A DNA stretch of 64,000 nt from Dolichospermum flos-aquae CCAP 1403/13F (GTDB lineage: Bacteria > Cyanobacteriota > Cyanobacteriia > Cyanobacteriales > Nostocaceae). This document shows positions 54,072-63,159 of this stretch, in pieces. The DNA lies in assembly GCF_012516395.1 (NCBI RefSeq), contig NZ_CP051206.1:4010001-4074000 (forward strand). The letters run 5' to 3'. The translations under genes and the position numbers were made by a program. The notes under the pieces were generated by a model. The model ran no database searches. It had not been told where the DNA came from and saw only the letters and a list, made by a program, of their open reading frames with translations. Position 1 is the first letter of the stretch; each line of letters begins with the position of its first letter.

Positions 54072-54839
54072 ATGATCAAATCATACTTTGCTTCTACCAA
54101 CCGCCATTCTCAAACTAAAAATACGCCTGTAAATCCTTCGGTGCTTCAGAATACCTCGCGGGTTTCGCCTTGGTTAATCCGTGTTGCTTATCTTCTAGGA
54201 CACTACATGGTTTTGCCATCTTTCTTTGGGCATATTAAGGTGACTGGAAGAGAAAATATTCCTACAAGTGGACCGGTAATTCTTGCCCCTACCCATCGTT
54301 CCCGCTGGGATTCCTTGGTTTTGCCCTATGCTACTGGTCGTTGTGTGACGGGTAGAGATATGCGATTTATGGTAACGAGTAATGAATGTCAGGGGTTGCA
54401 AGGTTGGTTGGTGCTGCGAATGGGGGGTTTTCCTGTGAATATTGAACGTCCAGCGATCGCAACTCTCCGGCATACGGTAGAGTTAATGCAGCAGGGGGAA
54501 ATGTTAGTTATTTATCCCGAAGGTGGCATTCATCGTGATGGTCAACTTCATCCCCTGAAGCCGGGAATCGCTCGTTTAGCTGTGACGGCTGAATCTACCT
54601 ATCCAGGATTAGATATTAAAGTTATTCCTGTCGGTATCCATTACAGTGAACCCTATCCTCATTGGGGTACTGATGTGAGTATTCATATTGGTGAACCTAT
54701 CAAAGCCGCAGATTATATGAATGGAAATTTAAAACTAGAAGCCAAAAGGCTGACGGCAGATTTAACCCATAAATTAAAACAATTAAGTCATCAAGAAGTA
54801 AAAATTAGCGATCGCATTTTTGCAAAAATTCATAATTAA
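54072..54839 (+). CDS. plsC: 1-acyl-sn-glycerol-3-phosphate acyltransferase family protein
   Basis: I start at ATG MIKSYFASTNRH; a GTG 39 bp upstream is possible. The roughly 255-residue protein has the acyltransferase motif block: PTHRSRWDS (H-x4-D, near 86-94), GGFPVNIERP near 133, YPEGGIHRDG near 162 and IPVGIHY near 200. It should add the second acyl chain to make phosphatidic acid at the membrane, or act as a related lipid acyltransferase. The N-terminal part has a weakly hydrophobic segment near residue 35. Single gene, with a hairpin repeat 10 bp downstream. Confidence 0.85.
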   Translation: MIKSYFASTNRHSQTKNTPVNPSVLQNTSRVSPWLIRVAYLLGHYMVLPSFFGHIKVTGRENIPTSGPVILAPTHRSRWDSLVLPYATGRCVTGRDMRFMVTSNECQGLQGWLVLRMGGFPVNIERPAIATLRHTVELMQQGEMLVIYPEGGIHRDGQLHPLKPGIARLAVTAESTYPGLDIKVIPVGIHYSEPYPHWGTDVSIHIGEPIKAADYMNGNLKLEAKRLTADLTHKLKQLSHQEVKISDRIFAKIHN

Positions 54840-54848
54840 AATCAGGTA

Positions 54849-54868
54849 GGGGCGCAGGGCTTGCGCCC
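54849..54868 (+). terminator. GGGCGCA/TGCGCCC hairpin
   Basis: A GC-rich stem 10 bp after the plsC-type stop codon, in the repeat-like context GTAGGGGCGCAGGG. There is no T-run, so termination is uncertain. Confidence 0.45.
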
Positions 54869-54944
54869 ATTCATAAGTTACAATCAGCAAAATTCCTCCC
54901 CTAGTTCCCATTACTTACAGGTATTTAACAAATATAATCCGATT

Positions 54945-56099
54945 TCAGGAATTTTTTTCAGTTAATATGTAAAAGCTAAAACCTGTAGCCAAAATATTTG
55001 GTAGCCATATTACATAACTGTAGATATTTCCTGAAATAATTAAAGCATTAATAACCGCCTCAAATATTTTCATTAACCCCAGAATTACTAAAGTAACTGT
55101 AAAACTATTATATTTAATCCTTGGTTGCAAATTAATTCCTATAGCTGTACCCAAGAAAGCCAATACAGCGCAGGAAATAGGTAGGGTAAATCTTTTTTGA
55201 AGATTAACTTGTAATTTGATTAGATTCGGGATATCTCCTGCTTTTTTTGCAACTAACAATCGTTGATAAATTTGAAATATATTCATTTCTCTATGATCTA
55301 ATTTTTCCCTATCTAGTTGAAATTGCCGAGATATACTAGAAAGATTAAGGCGAATTTCATCAAATTTAATTCCCTGACCATAAGAACCATCTGGATTAAT
55401 TATACTCTTGACACCATTATAAAAAAACCAATATTTGTTTCCTTCATTCCATTCAGCAAATTTAGATTTTATAATTACCTTCAATCCCCGATTATCTCTA
55501 ATTAATAAGGTAACTTCTTGCATTTTTCCATCACTAAATCTCTCTGAGTAAAAGAAGTATTTAAGATAATTATCTTTATCAGATATTTGTTCATAATTTC
55601 TGTTGGCTAATTCTTTATAAACAATGTGATGACTTTTAAGATCCCATCTATTTATATTCATCACTTCCTCTAAGGTAATAGCAGCTTTATAGTTAGAGAT
55701 AGGGACAATACCCTCATTAAGAATAAATAGGATTAATGAAAGAATAAGACTTAGATGAATCGCTGGACAGATTAATTTATACAAACTTATTCCACAACTT
55801 TGTAAAGCAATAATTTCACTGGTAATTGATAATTTATTATAAACGAATATTGTGGTCATTAAAATAGCAATTGGTACAGCCAAAACAATAAACTCAGGTA
55901 CTTTAAGAATGTGTAAATATATTAAAGTACCGAAAGATATTTGTTCCGTCAGGAGAAAACTAAATTGCTCGAATGATATACCAATTGATTCCGCAACAAC
56001 AGTAACAATAACTATGGTAAATAGTAAAATCGGGGTAATTTCCGAGATTAAATAGCGCTCTAATAATGATATGCGAGGAAAAATATTTATTTTTTTCAT
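54945..56099 (-). CDS. LptF/LptG-family lipopolysaccharide export permease
   Basis: The 384-residue YjgP/YjgQ family protein has three membrane helices in the N-terminal third (including LLFTIVIVTVVAESIGI near 15-35 and LVYLHILKVPEFIVLAVPIAIL-type near 60-80), an extracytoplasmic beta-jellyroll of about 140 residues, and three C-terminal helices (ISCAVLAFLGTAIGI near 303 and others). Together with a partner it would extract LPS from the inner membrane. Cyanobacteria often encode one such permease, so assignment to F or G is open. It stands alone here. Confidence 0.85.
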   Translation of the reverse strand: MKKINIFPRISLLERYLISEITPILLFTIVIVTVVAESIGISFEQFSFLLTEQISFGTLIYLHILKVPEFIVLAVPIAILMTTIFVYNKLSITSEIIALQSCGISLYKLICPAIHLSLILSLILFILNEGIVPISNYKAAITLEEVMNINRWDLKSHHIVYKELANRNYEQISDKDNYLKYFFYSERFSDGKMQEVTLLIRDNRGLKVIIKSKFAEWNEGNKYWFFYNGVKSIINPDGSYGQGIKFDEIRLNLSSISRQFQLDREKLDHREMNIFQIYQRLLVAKKAGDIPNLIKLQVNLQKRFTLPISCAVLAFLGTAIGINLQPRIKYNSFTVTLVILGLMKIFEAVINALIISGNIYSYVIWLPNILATGFSFYILTEKNS

Positions 56100-56350
56100 T
56101 TATCATTTTGCTGGTTATGTAGTTGCAGCAGTTGACGATATTTTGATATACAGATATTAGTGATAAAAATTTTGTGGTGCGCTTATTAATCTTATTTTTG
56201 TTTTTCGCAAACTGCTGGTTAAGTTATTTTTGGAAATGTTGGGTTTCGCTGTCGCTCTACCCAACCTACTACTACTCTAAATATTGCATAAGAGTAATTC
56301 ATAAATTACCCCTACTTTTGTTTTTACGTAAGTCCTATTTATGCTTCACT
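56100..56350. repeat. Intergenic region with GTTGGGT and GGGGTAATT inverted repeats
   Basis: Contains the hairpin GTTGGGT/ACCCAAC at 56238-56265 and a degenerate relative of the 5066 palindrome near 56292-56315. No gene is visible. Confidence 0.55.
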
Positions 56351-56740
56351 TTACCTGCGGATGAAATCACGTGCTTGACTAGCTGCTGCTCGTACTTCAG
56401 CTTGACAGGTAGTATTTCTTTGACTGATACCAAATCTGTTTACACACTCCCCTGCTCCCTCCGTAGCTGCTGTATTGATATCTCCAGAAGTTGTACTTTC
56501 AGTAACTGTATAACTTGTTCCCAGTGAGGGAACACTAACAGTCAAAGTTCTAGGGGGAGTTTGAGTTTGAGTTTGAGAGGTAGTATTTCCACCTCCTCCA
56601 CTAGGAGTTTGAGTTTGAGAGGTAGTATTTCCACCTCCTCCACTAGGAGTATTACTTGATGTGTTACCACCACAGGAGGTAATCATTAAACCAACCAGTA
56701 GAAATCCAAAAAGCCCATGAGTTGAAAAAATTCTTAACAT
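56351..56740 (-). CDS. Small repeat-containing lipoprotein
   Basis: The 129-residue protein begins with a lipoprotein signal (MLRIFSTHGLFGFLLVGLMITSC, cysteine at residue 23). Two adjoining GGGGNTTSQTQTPS-type repeats follow, then a compact domain with SVPSLGTSYTVTESTTSGDI and a C-terminal helix with RNTTCQAEVRAAASQAR. The two cysteines in the mature domain may form a disulfide. The function is unknown. The duplicated repeat is visible at nucleotide level (about 56577-56645). Confidence 0.65.
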   Translation of the reverse strand: MLRIFSTHGLFGFLLVGLMITSCGGNTSSNTPSGGGGNTTSQTQTPSGGGGNTTSQTQTQTPPRTLTVSVPSLGTSYTVTESTTSGDINTAATEGAGECVNRFGISQRNTTCQAEVRAAASQARDFIRR

Positions 56741-56998
56741 AAAGTAGTTTTACATAGATTTACTTATCCCACTCTAAATCTAAAAATCTCAACTCCTGTC
56801 TAAGTAATGATTGTCTTGTGACTGTTTTATGATTAACTTAGAGGTTGTTGAAAAAGTTTTTGATTGTAATATTAGACACTTGTTAATTATTCAATCTGCT
56901 TCTTTCAAAGGGATTTTAGAGGCATATAAGATTTGTTGATACATGATGAGAGACTTTTTATGAGAGAATAAATACTGTCAGTAATAATATGTTTTTAG

Positions 56999-57379
56999 GT
57001 GATGAGAAGCCCTAATAATGATCAAAAAAAGAAAAGAATTACCGTGACAGCCTCTTGTCAATGTATAAAGAAGGCCGAAATGGCTTTAATTAGACTAGGA
57101 TTTGAATCAAAATCCAATTTTGCTAAACATCATTTATCTAGAACAACAGTTACCAAATTTTTTCAGGCTCAACCAATTTCAGTTGACTCCCTGAAAAGGA
57201 TATGCAGAGAGTTAGAATTGAATTGGGAAGATTGTTTACCAACAGAAGAAATAATTAATAATAACCAAGAGAAAAAGACAAGAGAAAATAACAATTATTC
57301 CAATTACCAATTACCAATTACCAATTACCAATTACCAATTACCAATTACCAATTACCAATTACCAATTACCAAATATAG
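56999..57379 (+). CDS. NACHT-type N-terminal HTH stub with repeat-encoded tail
   Basis: The first 80 residues (CIKKAEMALIRLGFESKSNF, then HHLSRTTVTKFFQAQPISVDSL, then CRELELNWEDCL) resemble the HTH-like domain that starts large cyanobacterial NACHT or other STAND NTPases. The ATPase and repeat domains are missing. From residue about 100 the frame runs through a tandem array of CCAATTA heptamers, giving the tail peptide ITNYQLP repeated. It is probably a truncated STAND gene whose end was supplied by the repeat; alternatively a small stand-alone regulator. Confidence 0.55.
   Translation: MMRSPNNDQKKKRITVTASCQCIKKAEMALIRLGFESKSNFAKHHLSRTTVTKFFQAQPISVDSLKRICRELELNWEDCLPTEEIINNNQEKKTRENNNYSNYQLPITNYQLPITNYQLPITNYQI
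57300..57373. repeat. CCAATTA heptamer array
   Basis: About ten tandem 7-bp units. Because three units make 21 bp, they encode a 7-residue repeat in the preceding reading frame. Confidence 0.93.
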
Positions 57380-57504
57380 CATTTCCTAGTCTAATGAAGT
57401 ACAAAACTATCTACGTTTGTCAGCGTCCATCTGCGTTTAATTATTATTGCTTGTACTTCACTAAAATAGGAATTGATATACCAATTAGCGGTTCCAATTA
57501 CGAA

Positions 57505-59616
57505 TTATTTATTACCTACTCCAATTACTAATTCCCAGTTATTAAGTTTGCCCACGTCTAGGGCAGCGTAGTCAATGACTTGTAATTGCCAGTTACCTTT
57601 TGCGGGTAAAGAAAGTAATTGTTTCAGGGACGGATGCGATCGCACTGTGTAAGTGTTTTGTAATTGATTACGACGACCTAATGTGCGACTTTGTAATAGA
57701 ATTCGCTGATTATTAGGAGCAATTAAATAAACTTCTAAATCTCCTAAAAAATCATGGGTGATATTCACGGTAACTTGGATATCTGTGACATTGACAGCTT
57801 CATTAATAGCGATCGCACTTTTAATTCCCTGTCTATTATTATCAGGAATATTCACAACTTGAGAATTTTTGACCTGAATTTGTTTATTCGTAATTTTAGC
57901 AACCGCACCCATCTGCTGCGCTAGTCTCACAGCCTTAGCAGCATTAACTTTGCCATAACCAAACCATTGACTATGACCATTACTATCATAAGTACCACCA
58001 CGCACACCCAACTGAAGATCAGGGTTATTATCCACTATTTTATCAGCCGTATCTTGCAGAATCCGTTTAACTTGTTGAGCCGTTAAATCAGGATTAGCTG
58101 ATAATACCAAAGCCGCTACTCCTGCCACAATGGGAGTAGAACTGGAAGTACCGCCAAAGTTTTTAGTAAAATTTCCAGCATCATAACCAGCCGCACCTAT
58201 TTGATCTGTTGTAAATACTCCCAATCCAAATAGAGAAGAAACAATTGCCGGTTGTGTATAAACAAAACCAGTTTCTTGAAACCACATTCCTGGAGGAGCA
58301 TTATTACTGGGAGCGCAAACAGAAACATTACCTCCCCAATTACTATAAGCAGCCTTTTTATTTAAACTAGTAGACGCAGATACAGTCATCACATCAGGAT
58401 GAACAGCAAAACCGCTTAACCAATTTGTCTTCCCTTGAACAATATTTTTCGGCCAATTCTGTTCATTTATAGTCCCATTAATGGGACGATTAGCATTTCC
58501 GGCTGCGAAAACAATCACACATCCTTTCCCCTTGCGTCCATTGGTAGCAGCCCGGTTAATGGCGGCTTTTTGCCGAATAGAAAGGGGAAAATAAACAGCA
58601 GAAGCTCCCCAACTACAAGAAATTACACTTGCGCCTTTTTCTATAGCCCAATTAAAAACATCTTCAATTGATTGATCATCTAAAAAACCAGTAGTGCGAA
58701 TGGGCATCATTGCACAGCCAGGAGCAACTCCCACAATTCCTGAACCATTTTCTTCAGCTACAGCTAATCCTGCACAAGCAGTCCCATGACTAGTTTCTTT
58801 TTCTCCAGGTAAGGGTAAAAAATCATTTTCTTTTAAATCTCTAGGAGCAACAATTTTACCTGTACCTTGAAAATCTGGATGTTTTAAATCAAAGGAATCA
58901 TCTACTACAGCCACCACGATAGAACGCACACCACGAGTAGTATCCCAAGCTTGTTCTACGGAAATATGCGAACCAGCTACCAATTGATTACTACTATTAT
59001 GATTGAGATACCATTGCTGGGAATAAAGAGAATCTTTGGGTTTATAATTGGGTTCTTGTTGAATGAGAATATTCGGTTCAGCCGCTAAAACTTCTGGCAA
59101 TGTTTGTAAATAATTGGTAATTTTAACGGGATTTTGTGTGGATTGTTTACTAACAAGAAAAATGAAGGTATTTGGTATGCCGAATACTGGTTGATCTTGA
59201 ACTAAATTCAATGTACTGGTAATAGTATTAATTTTAGTATTATCTACCCAAGTAGCAAATTGAATGGTAATTTGGTCACTGAGATAAACAAATGTACCAG
59301 GATTATTTTCCAATGTATAAACATGACTCACAAAATCTACATTTTCATCATTGCGTAATTGAGACATAACTGCATCTAGCTGATTAGGAAAAACCGTATA
59401 TAGTTCTAATTTTGCTTGAGGAATACTCCGCCGCCATACGCTACCAGGAATCTGTGTTAATTTTTCATGGCGGAAATTAGCATTGGGACGGATAGTAAAA
59501 CGATATAGCGTTTTTTCTAGCATTAGCTCTTCACCACCCCGTTGTAAGATTAGTGACTGGCTGTTATTTGCTACATCTGATTCAGGAAAATTCGCAGGAT
59601 TAATATTATTACTCAT
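57505..59616 (-). CDS. Subtilisin-like serine protease with P domain
   Basis: The 703-residue S8 protease has an N-terminal prodomain-like region of about 180 residues, then the catalytic domain with Asp (VVAVVDDSFDLKHPDF, near 238), His (SHGTACAG near 279) and Ser (GGTSSSTPIVAG near 495). A proprotein convertase P domain follows at about 595-700 (AINEAVNVTDIQVTVNITHDFLGDL trimmed to its start and NWELVIG at the end). It resembles cyanobacterial calcium-dependent proteases such as PrcA of Anabaena. There is no clear Sec signal, so its location is uncertain. Confidence 0.88.
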   Translation of the reverse strand: MSNNINPANFPESDVANNSQSLILQRGGEELMLEKTLYRFTIRPNANFRHEKLTQIPGSVWRRSIPQAKLELYTVFPNQLDAVMSQLRNDENVDFVSHVYTLENNPGTFVYLSDQITIQFATWVDNTKINTITSTLNLVQDQPVFGIPNTFIFLVSKQSTQNPVKITNYLQTLPEVLAAEPNILIQQEPNYKPKDSLYSQQWYLNHNSSNQLVAGSHISVEQAWDTTRGVRSIVVAVVDDSFDLKHPDFQGTGKIVAPRDLKENDFLPLPGEKETSHGTACAGLAVAEENGSGIVGVAPGCAMMPIRTTGFLDDQSIEDVFNWAIEKGASVISCSWGASAVYFPLSIRQKAAINRAATNGRKGKGCVIVFAAGNANRPINGTINEQNWPKNIVQGKTNWLSGFAVHPDVMTVSASTSLNKKAAYSNWGGNVSVCAPSNNAPPGMWFQETGFVYTQPAIVSSLFGLGVFTTDQIGAAGYDAGNFTKNFGGTSSSTPIVAGVAALVLSANPDLTAQQVKRILQDTADKIVDNNPDLQLGVRGGTYDSNGHSQWFGYGKVNAAKAVRLAQQMGAVAKITNKQIQVKNSQVVNIPDNNRQGIKSAIAINEAVNVTDIQVTVNITHDFLGDLEVYLIAPNNQRILLQSRTLGRRNQLQNTYTVRSHPSLKQLLSLPAKGNWQLQVIDYAALDVGKLNNWELVIGVGNK

Positions 59617-59784
59617 AAGAATTGGGGATTGGTGGAATTAGCCAAATTGAAAAAACCTTGATTCATAGGTTGGGTTGTAGAACGTTTATGTTCCCACAGC
59701 AATGGGACAAAATCCAACGCATTTGTTGGCTTTCCTTGGGTCAACCGAACCTACAAAAAATGGCGAATATATTGTGAATATATT

Positions 59785-60219
59785 CTATTTTGTGGTGATT
59801 TGTAATTCAATTCGTTGTCCGAGTACCCCTAAAGTCCGTTCCATTGTAGATAATTTTGTGGCGTGGTGGGGATCTAGGATACGTCTTACTTCCTTTTCAT
59901 GGATATTGAGAGTAGAAGCAAGCTGGACTTTGCTAATACCTTTTTCACGCATTGCTAGATATAGTGCAGCTTTTATTGCTGTCTGCGCTGGTACGGCTAC
60001 TAAATATTCTTGATTTTTGGGTTGTGATGGTTGGGGGATTTCTAGCTTATCATCAATCCGAAGAGCGATCGCTTCTTCTAAACAATCAGCAGCTTCATTA
60101 AGTGCTTCTTCCAAAGAATTACCTTGAGTAATGGCTTCTGGTAAATCAGGAAATGTCACCACAAATCCACCATCTTTTTCATCAGCAGTCAGCAAGGCTG
60201 GATATACAAATTGAGTCAT
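59785..60219 (-). CDS. hicB: HicB-family antitoxin
   Basis: From MTQFVYPALLTADEKDGGF the protein is about 144 residues. Residues 1-65 match the HicB partial RNase-H fold (GGFVVTFPDLPEAITQGNSLEEAL), and residues 80-144 carry an HTH (ISKVQLASTLNIHEKEVRRIL). It should neutralise HicA and repress the operon. A longer start at 60243 would overlap hicA by 11 bp. Confidence 0.87.
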   Translation of the reverse strand: MTQFVYPALLTADEKDGGFVVTFPDLPEAITQGNSLEEALNEAADCLEEAIALRIDDKLEIPQPSQPKNQEYLVAVPAQTAIKAALYLAMREKGISKVQLASTLNIHEKEVRRILDPHHATKLSTMERTLGVLGQRIELQITTK

Positions 60220-60232
60220 AATAATCCCGGTG

Positions 60233-60445
60233 TTAAATTTCATGATCTTCAATTCCAAGCTGATTTAACATTGCTTTGAAAGTGCCAGTTTTTAGTTCAT
60301 CTTTGGGGTTGCGAACTATAGTAAAGCGATCGCCAAAATAGAGTGTTACATGACTTCCTTTGCCACGTTTTTGATCAACGTAAGCTTCAATACCACGCTC
60401 TTTTGCTAACTTTTTCACTTTTCTGATAAACTCGCTTCCTTTCAT
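60233..60445 (-). CDS. hicA: HicA-family mRNA interferase toxin
   Basis: Starting at the ATG MKGSEFIRKVKKL, the protein is about 70 residues. It has the double-stranded RNA-binding-like HicA fold with the catalytic histidine in GKGSHVTLYFGDR and the C-terminal LKTGTFKAMLNQLGI. The ORF could extend to a TTG upstream. Upstream lies a perfect inverted repeat, and hicB follows 13 bp downstream. Confidence 0.88.
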   Translation of the reverse strand: MKGSEFIRKVKKLAKERGIEAYVDQKRGKGSHVTLYFGDRFTIVRNPKDELKTGTFKAMLNQLGIEDHEI

Positions 60446-60453
60446 AATGACAT

Positions 60454-60475
60454 TATCGGACAATCTTGTCCGATA
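60454..60475. promoter_or_regulatory. Likely hicAB operator
   Basis: TATCGGACAA and TTGTCCGATA form a perfect 10-bp inverted repeat with a 2-bp spacer, 8 bp before the hicA ATG. A half-site, TTGTCTGATAG, lies at 60500-60510. This suits autoregulation by the HicB HTH. Confidence 0.65.
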
Positions 60476-60613
60476 GTCAACTAAAAAACTTAATTTTGTT
60501 TGTCTGATAGGGTAGCCATATCAGGATTTACAAGATGTTCTTTGGTGATGATGTAGCTAAAGAACGGAAAGTAGGATAATATAGATGTAATCACTTAGAT
60601 ATTTAAATCTAAT

Positions 60614-60736
60614 ATGAGTATTAATTTATTAATCGAAAAAATTACAGAACAAATGCAGGAAGAAGCAGAAATGCAAATCCGCAACCAGAAAAAATCATTT
60701 AAGCGATTACCTTATCATAAATTAGACACACCATGA
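60614..60736 (+). CDS. Possible 40-residue protein
   Basis: An ORF begins MSINLLIEKITEQMQEEAEM and ends RLPYHKLDTP. It is short, charged and probably helical. There is no strong ribosome-binding site and no recognised family, so it is only a candidate gene. Confidence 0.3.
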   Translation: MSINLLIEKITEQMQEEAEMQIRNQKKSFKRLPYHKLDTP

Positions 60737-60752
60737 ATTAATCTCTTTGTTC

Positions 60753-61736
60753 CTATTTAACATTTTCCACTATAGGTTGTAATACCACCAAATGCAAATT
60801 ATATCTAGTATCTGCTTGCAAATAACGTTGTTGGAGTGGTTGCCATTCTTGCCATAATTGATAACGATTTGCGGCTAGTAGCGTCGTTAATCCATGTAAT
60901 TGAGTATCCAGTTCTGATTTGAACATATTCTCTAACCATTCATGTAAAACCATATTATCTTGGATCATTCCCAAGATTTCTTGGATGCTTTTAATATCAT
61001 GAAGATGTGCGGTAAAAGACTCACCATATAATTCAGTAAATAACTCCATTTGGTAGCGGAGACCTTTGGCTTGTTTCCGTAAACTATGCAAAGTTTTACC
61101 TTCTATTTTCAGATGTTCTTCTAATTGCTTGGGTGTCCATTTTGTTTGCACTACTATTTCTGATTTAACAATTTTAGTCCCAATTAACCATCCTGGATGT
61201 AAGCAAAATTCACTAACTTCTGGTGAGAGTAAATCTGGTAATACATGATAAATTGGTACTGATGAAAAACTTTGATAACTGGGATTTTCTAACCAATGTT
61301 CACATTCATTTTTAAAAGATTTATAAACTTCATCTTGAAATATATTCTGCACATGAGAAACGGCAATTTCTCGTTGTTTATGCAATTCCTTAAAAGCGGT
61401 TTCTAGAGATTTTTGTTCTTTTTCAAGTAAATGCGGTTTGTAATTCTTTTCCAGGATTTCTGCAAGCACATCTAAATCTCTGAGACCACCTAAAATTGTA
61501 GCAAGTTTACCAATATTTTTATCACTAACTAATTTTGGTAAAAATAAATATCTCTCGAATCTACTAACAGCAGTTCGTAAGCGCCGCATTCCCACACGCA
61601 TTTGGTGGAGTGGTTCTGGATCTTCGTCTTTTTTAACTGCTTTTTCCCATTTTATCGTTTTTTCAAAATGTTTTTCAATGGCTTGATGTGCAGTTTCACC
61701 AAGAGTTTTGATAGATGTTTCTGAAGGAATTTTCAT
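60753..61736 (-). CDS. CHAD domain protein
   Basis: The 327-residue protein is a CHAD domain, an all-helical fold rich in conserved histidines and basic residues that binds polyphosphate. Signature parts are HQMRVGMRRLRTAVSRFERYL near 44-65, GGLRDLDVLAEIL near 88-100 and LHSLRKQAKGLRYQMELFTELYG near 216-238. It lacks the CYTH phosphatase domain often fused to CHAD. It may bind polyphosphate granules or polymers; no partner gene adjoins it. Confidence 0.85.
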   Translation of the reverse strand: MKIPSETSIKTLGETAHQAIEKHFEKTIKWEKAVKKDEDPEPLHQMRVGMRRLRTAVSRFERYLFLPKLVSDKNIGKLATILGGLRDLDVLAEILEKNYKPHLLEKEQKSLETAFKELHKQREIAVSHVQNIFQDEVYKSFKNECEHWLENPSYQSFSSVPIYHVLPDLLSPEVSEFCLHPGWLIGTKIVKSEIVVQTKWTPKQLEEHLKIEGKTLHSLRKQAKGLRYQMELFTELYGESFTAHLHDIKSIQEILGMIQDNMVLHEWLENMFKSELDTQLHGLTTLLAANRYQLWQEWQPLQQRYLQADTRYNLHLVVLQPIVENVK

Positions 61737-61884
61737 AAATAAAAAAAATTAGCAATATAGCAATCCCAAATAAGATACAGGTATTTCTCTTCCCTCTCTT
61801 CCTCTGCGCTCTCTGCGTCTCTGTGGTTCGTTACCTCCATTTCCCGTAAGGGATACACAAATCAAATAGAATTGCTCATAATAT

Positions 61885-62289
61885 CTAAAGATTAGTGGAA
61901 ATAGCTTGTACGGGACAGGTAGGAATACATTGTTCACAAACAATACAGCGCGATCGCACAAAAGTGAGTTTATATGTCTCTGGATTAATAGCCAAGGCTT
62001 CAGTGGGACAAACCCCCGTACATAAACCACAGTGAACGCATACATCCTCATCAATGATAATTTCACCTAAACCCAGGGAAACATGAATATGTTGCGATCG
62101 CATCCATTCAATTGCTGCATCTAACTGATCAATGTCTCCCAATAATTCTACTACCAGTTTACCAATTTGGTTAGGCGCAACTTGGGCGCGAATAATATTC
62201 GCAGCGACATTAAAATCCTTTGCTAGTCGGTAGGTAACAGGCATTTGAATCGCCCGTTTAGGAAAAGTCAGGGTAACTCTTTTTTTCAT
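61885..62289 (-). CDS. NIL domain ferredoxin (two 4Fe-4S clusters)
   Basis: The 134-residue protein has an N-terminal NIL domain (residues 1-75, with RLAKDFNVAANIIRAQV and GDIDQLDAAIEWMR) and two [4Fe-4S] motifs, C-x2-C-x2-C-x3-CP, in CVHCGLCTGVCP and CIVCEQCIPTCP. NIL domains bind amino acids such as methionine in transporters. The fused protein is widespread in bacteria and may transfer electrons in sulfur or methionine metabolism; its partner is unknown. No transporter gene adjoins it. Bases 61737-61884 hold a TCTGCGTCTCTGTGG-type repeat only. Confidence 0.85.
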   Translation of the reverse strand: MKKRVTLTFPKRAIQMPVTYRLAKDFNVAANIIRAQVAPNQIGKLVVELLGDIDQLDAAIEWMRSQHIHVSLGLGEIIIDEDVCVHCGLCTGVCPTEALAINPETYKLTFVRSRCIVCEQCIPTCPVQAISTNL

Positions 62290-62349
62290 TATGTTAGAAA
62301 ACAGTAAACTAGATGATGAACTAAGTTAATAAGTCTTAATAAATTGATT

Positions 62350-62916
62350 ATGAGTACCCAAGCCCCTGTAAATTCTAGTAACCGCATCAAAAACTTCTTA
62401 ATTGCCATTGTAGCGATCGCTTTGGGAGTTGCCCTCTTCTTAGGACTTAAAACTGATTCTACCTCAGTTTCCCTGGCGGAATTGGGTAAAACTGCTATTC
62501 CCTTAGAAGTAGCCCTCAGCAACGGAAAACCTTCTCTAGTCGAGTTTTATGCCGATTGGTGTACAGTTTGCCAGAAGATGACACCCGACATGGCCAAACT
62601 CCGAGAAAAGTACAATAACAACCTGAATTTTGTCATGTTGAATGTTGATAATACCAAATGGTTGCCAGAAATGCTCAAATATCGAGTAGATGGCATTCCC
62701 CACTTTGTATTTTTGGGTAAACAAGGAGAAACCATCGCTGAAACCATTGGTGATATTCCCCGCACCATTATGGCTAGTAATTTAGAAGCTTTAATTACTG
62801 GTTCTACCCTTCCCCACATTCAAGGTAATGGTAAAACCTCCCAATTTTCCGTCTCAGTCGCCACAGATGGAAATCAAGATGATCCTCGCAGTCATGGTAG
62901 CCAAGTTGTAAATTAG
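62350..62916 (+). CDS. txlA: Membrane-anchored thioredoxin-like protein (TxlA/HCF164 type)
   Basis: From the ATG MSTQAPVNSSNRIKNF the protein has about 188 residues: one N-terminal membrane helix (LIAIVAIALGVALFLGL near 17-33) and a thioredoxin domain with active site WCTVC (residues about 71-75). This fits the TxlA/HCF164 family, which sits in the thylakoid membrane with its active site in the lumen and passes reducing equivalents toward cytochrome b6f assembly. It diverges from the ferredoxin gene across 60 bp. Confidence 0.85.
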   Translation: MSTQAPVNSSNRIKNFLIAIVAIALGVALFLGLKTDSTSVSLAELGKTAIPLEVALSNGKPSLVEFYADWCTVCQKMTPDMAKLREKYNNNLNFVMLNVDNTKWLPEMLKYRVDGIPHFVFLGKQGETIAETIGDIPRTIMASNLEALITGSTLPHIQGNGKTSQFSVSVATDGNQDDPRSHGSQVVN

Positions 62917-63038
62917 ATGATTGGGGATTAGGAATTGGGAATTGGTATTATTTAATTATTGACTAAAAAAGCATCAAATTTTTTCATGTCTTCCATAAAT
63001 ATAGCAATCCTATTTGATTTATAAAGGAAAGGAGGTTC

Positions 63039-63071
63039 AGATCCCCGACTTCTTGAAGAAGTCGGGGATCT
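63039..63071. terminator. GATCCCCGACTTCTT palindrome
   Basis: A perfect 16-bp stem around one base, followed by TTTG. It lies between the convergent TxlA-like and MNT transcription units and directly beyond the truncated HepT gene. Confidence 0.72.
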
Positions 63072-63108
63072 TTGTATTCGTTCATAATCTATTAACTCTA
63101 TTCACCAA

Positions 63109-63159
63109 TTATTCAAGCTTGATTAGTTCTTCAGCAATTTTTTTTCTCAATGCAATCAT
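63109..63159 (-). pseudogene. Truncated HepT-like toxin gene, 16 codons
   Basis: ATG overlaps the MNT stop (ATGA), the coupling typical of MNT/HepT pairs. The product MIALRKKIAEELIKLE resembles the start of HepT-like toxins, then a TAA follows. No rest of the toxin exists before the palindrome at 63039. This is most simply a toxin relic. Confidence 0.6.
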
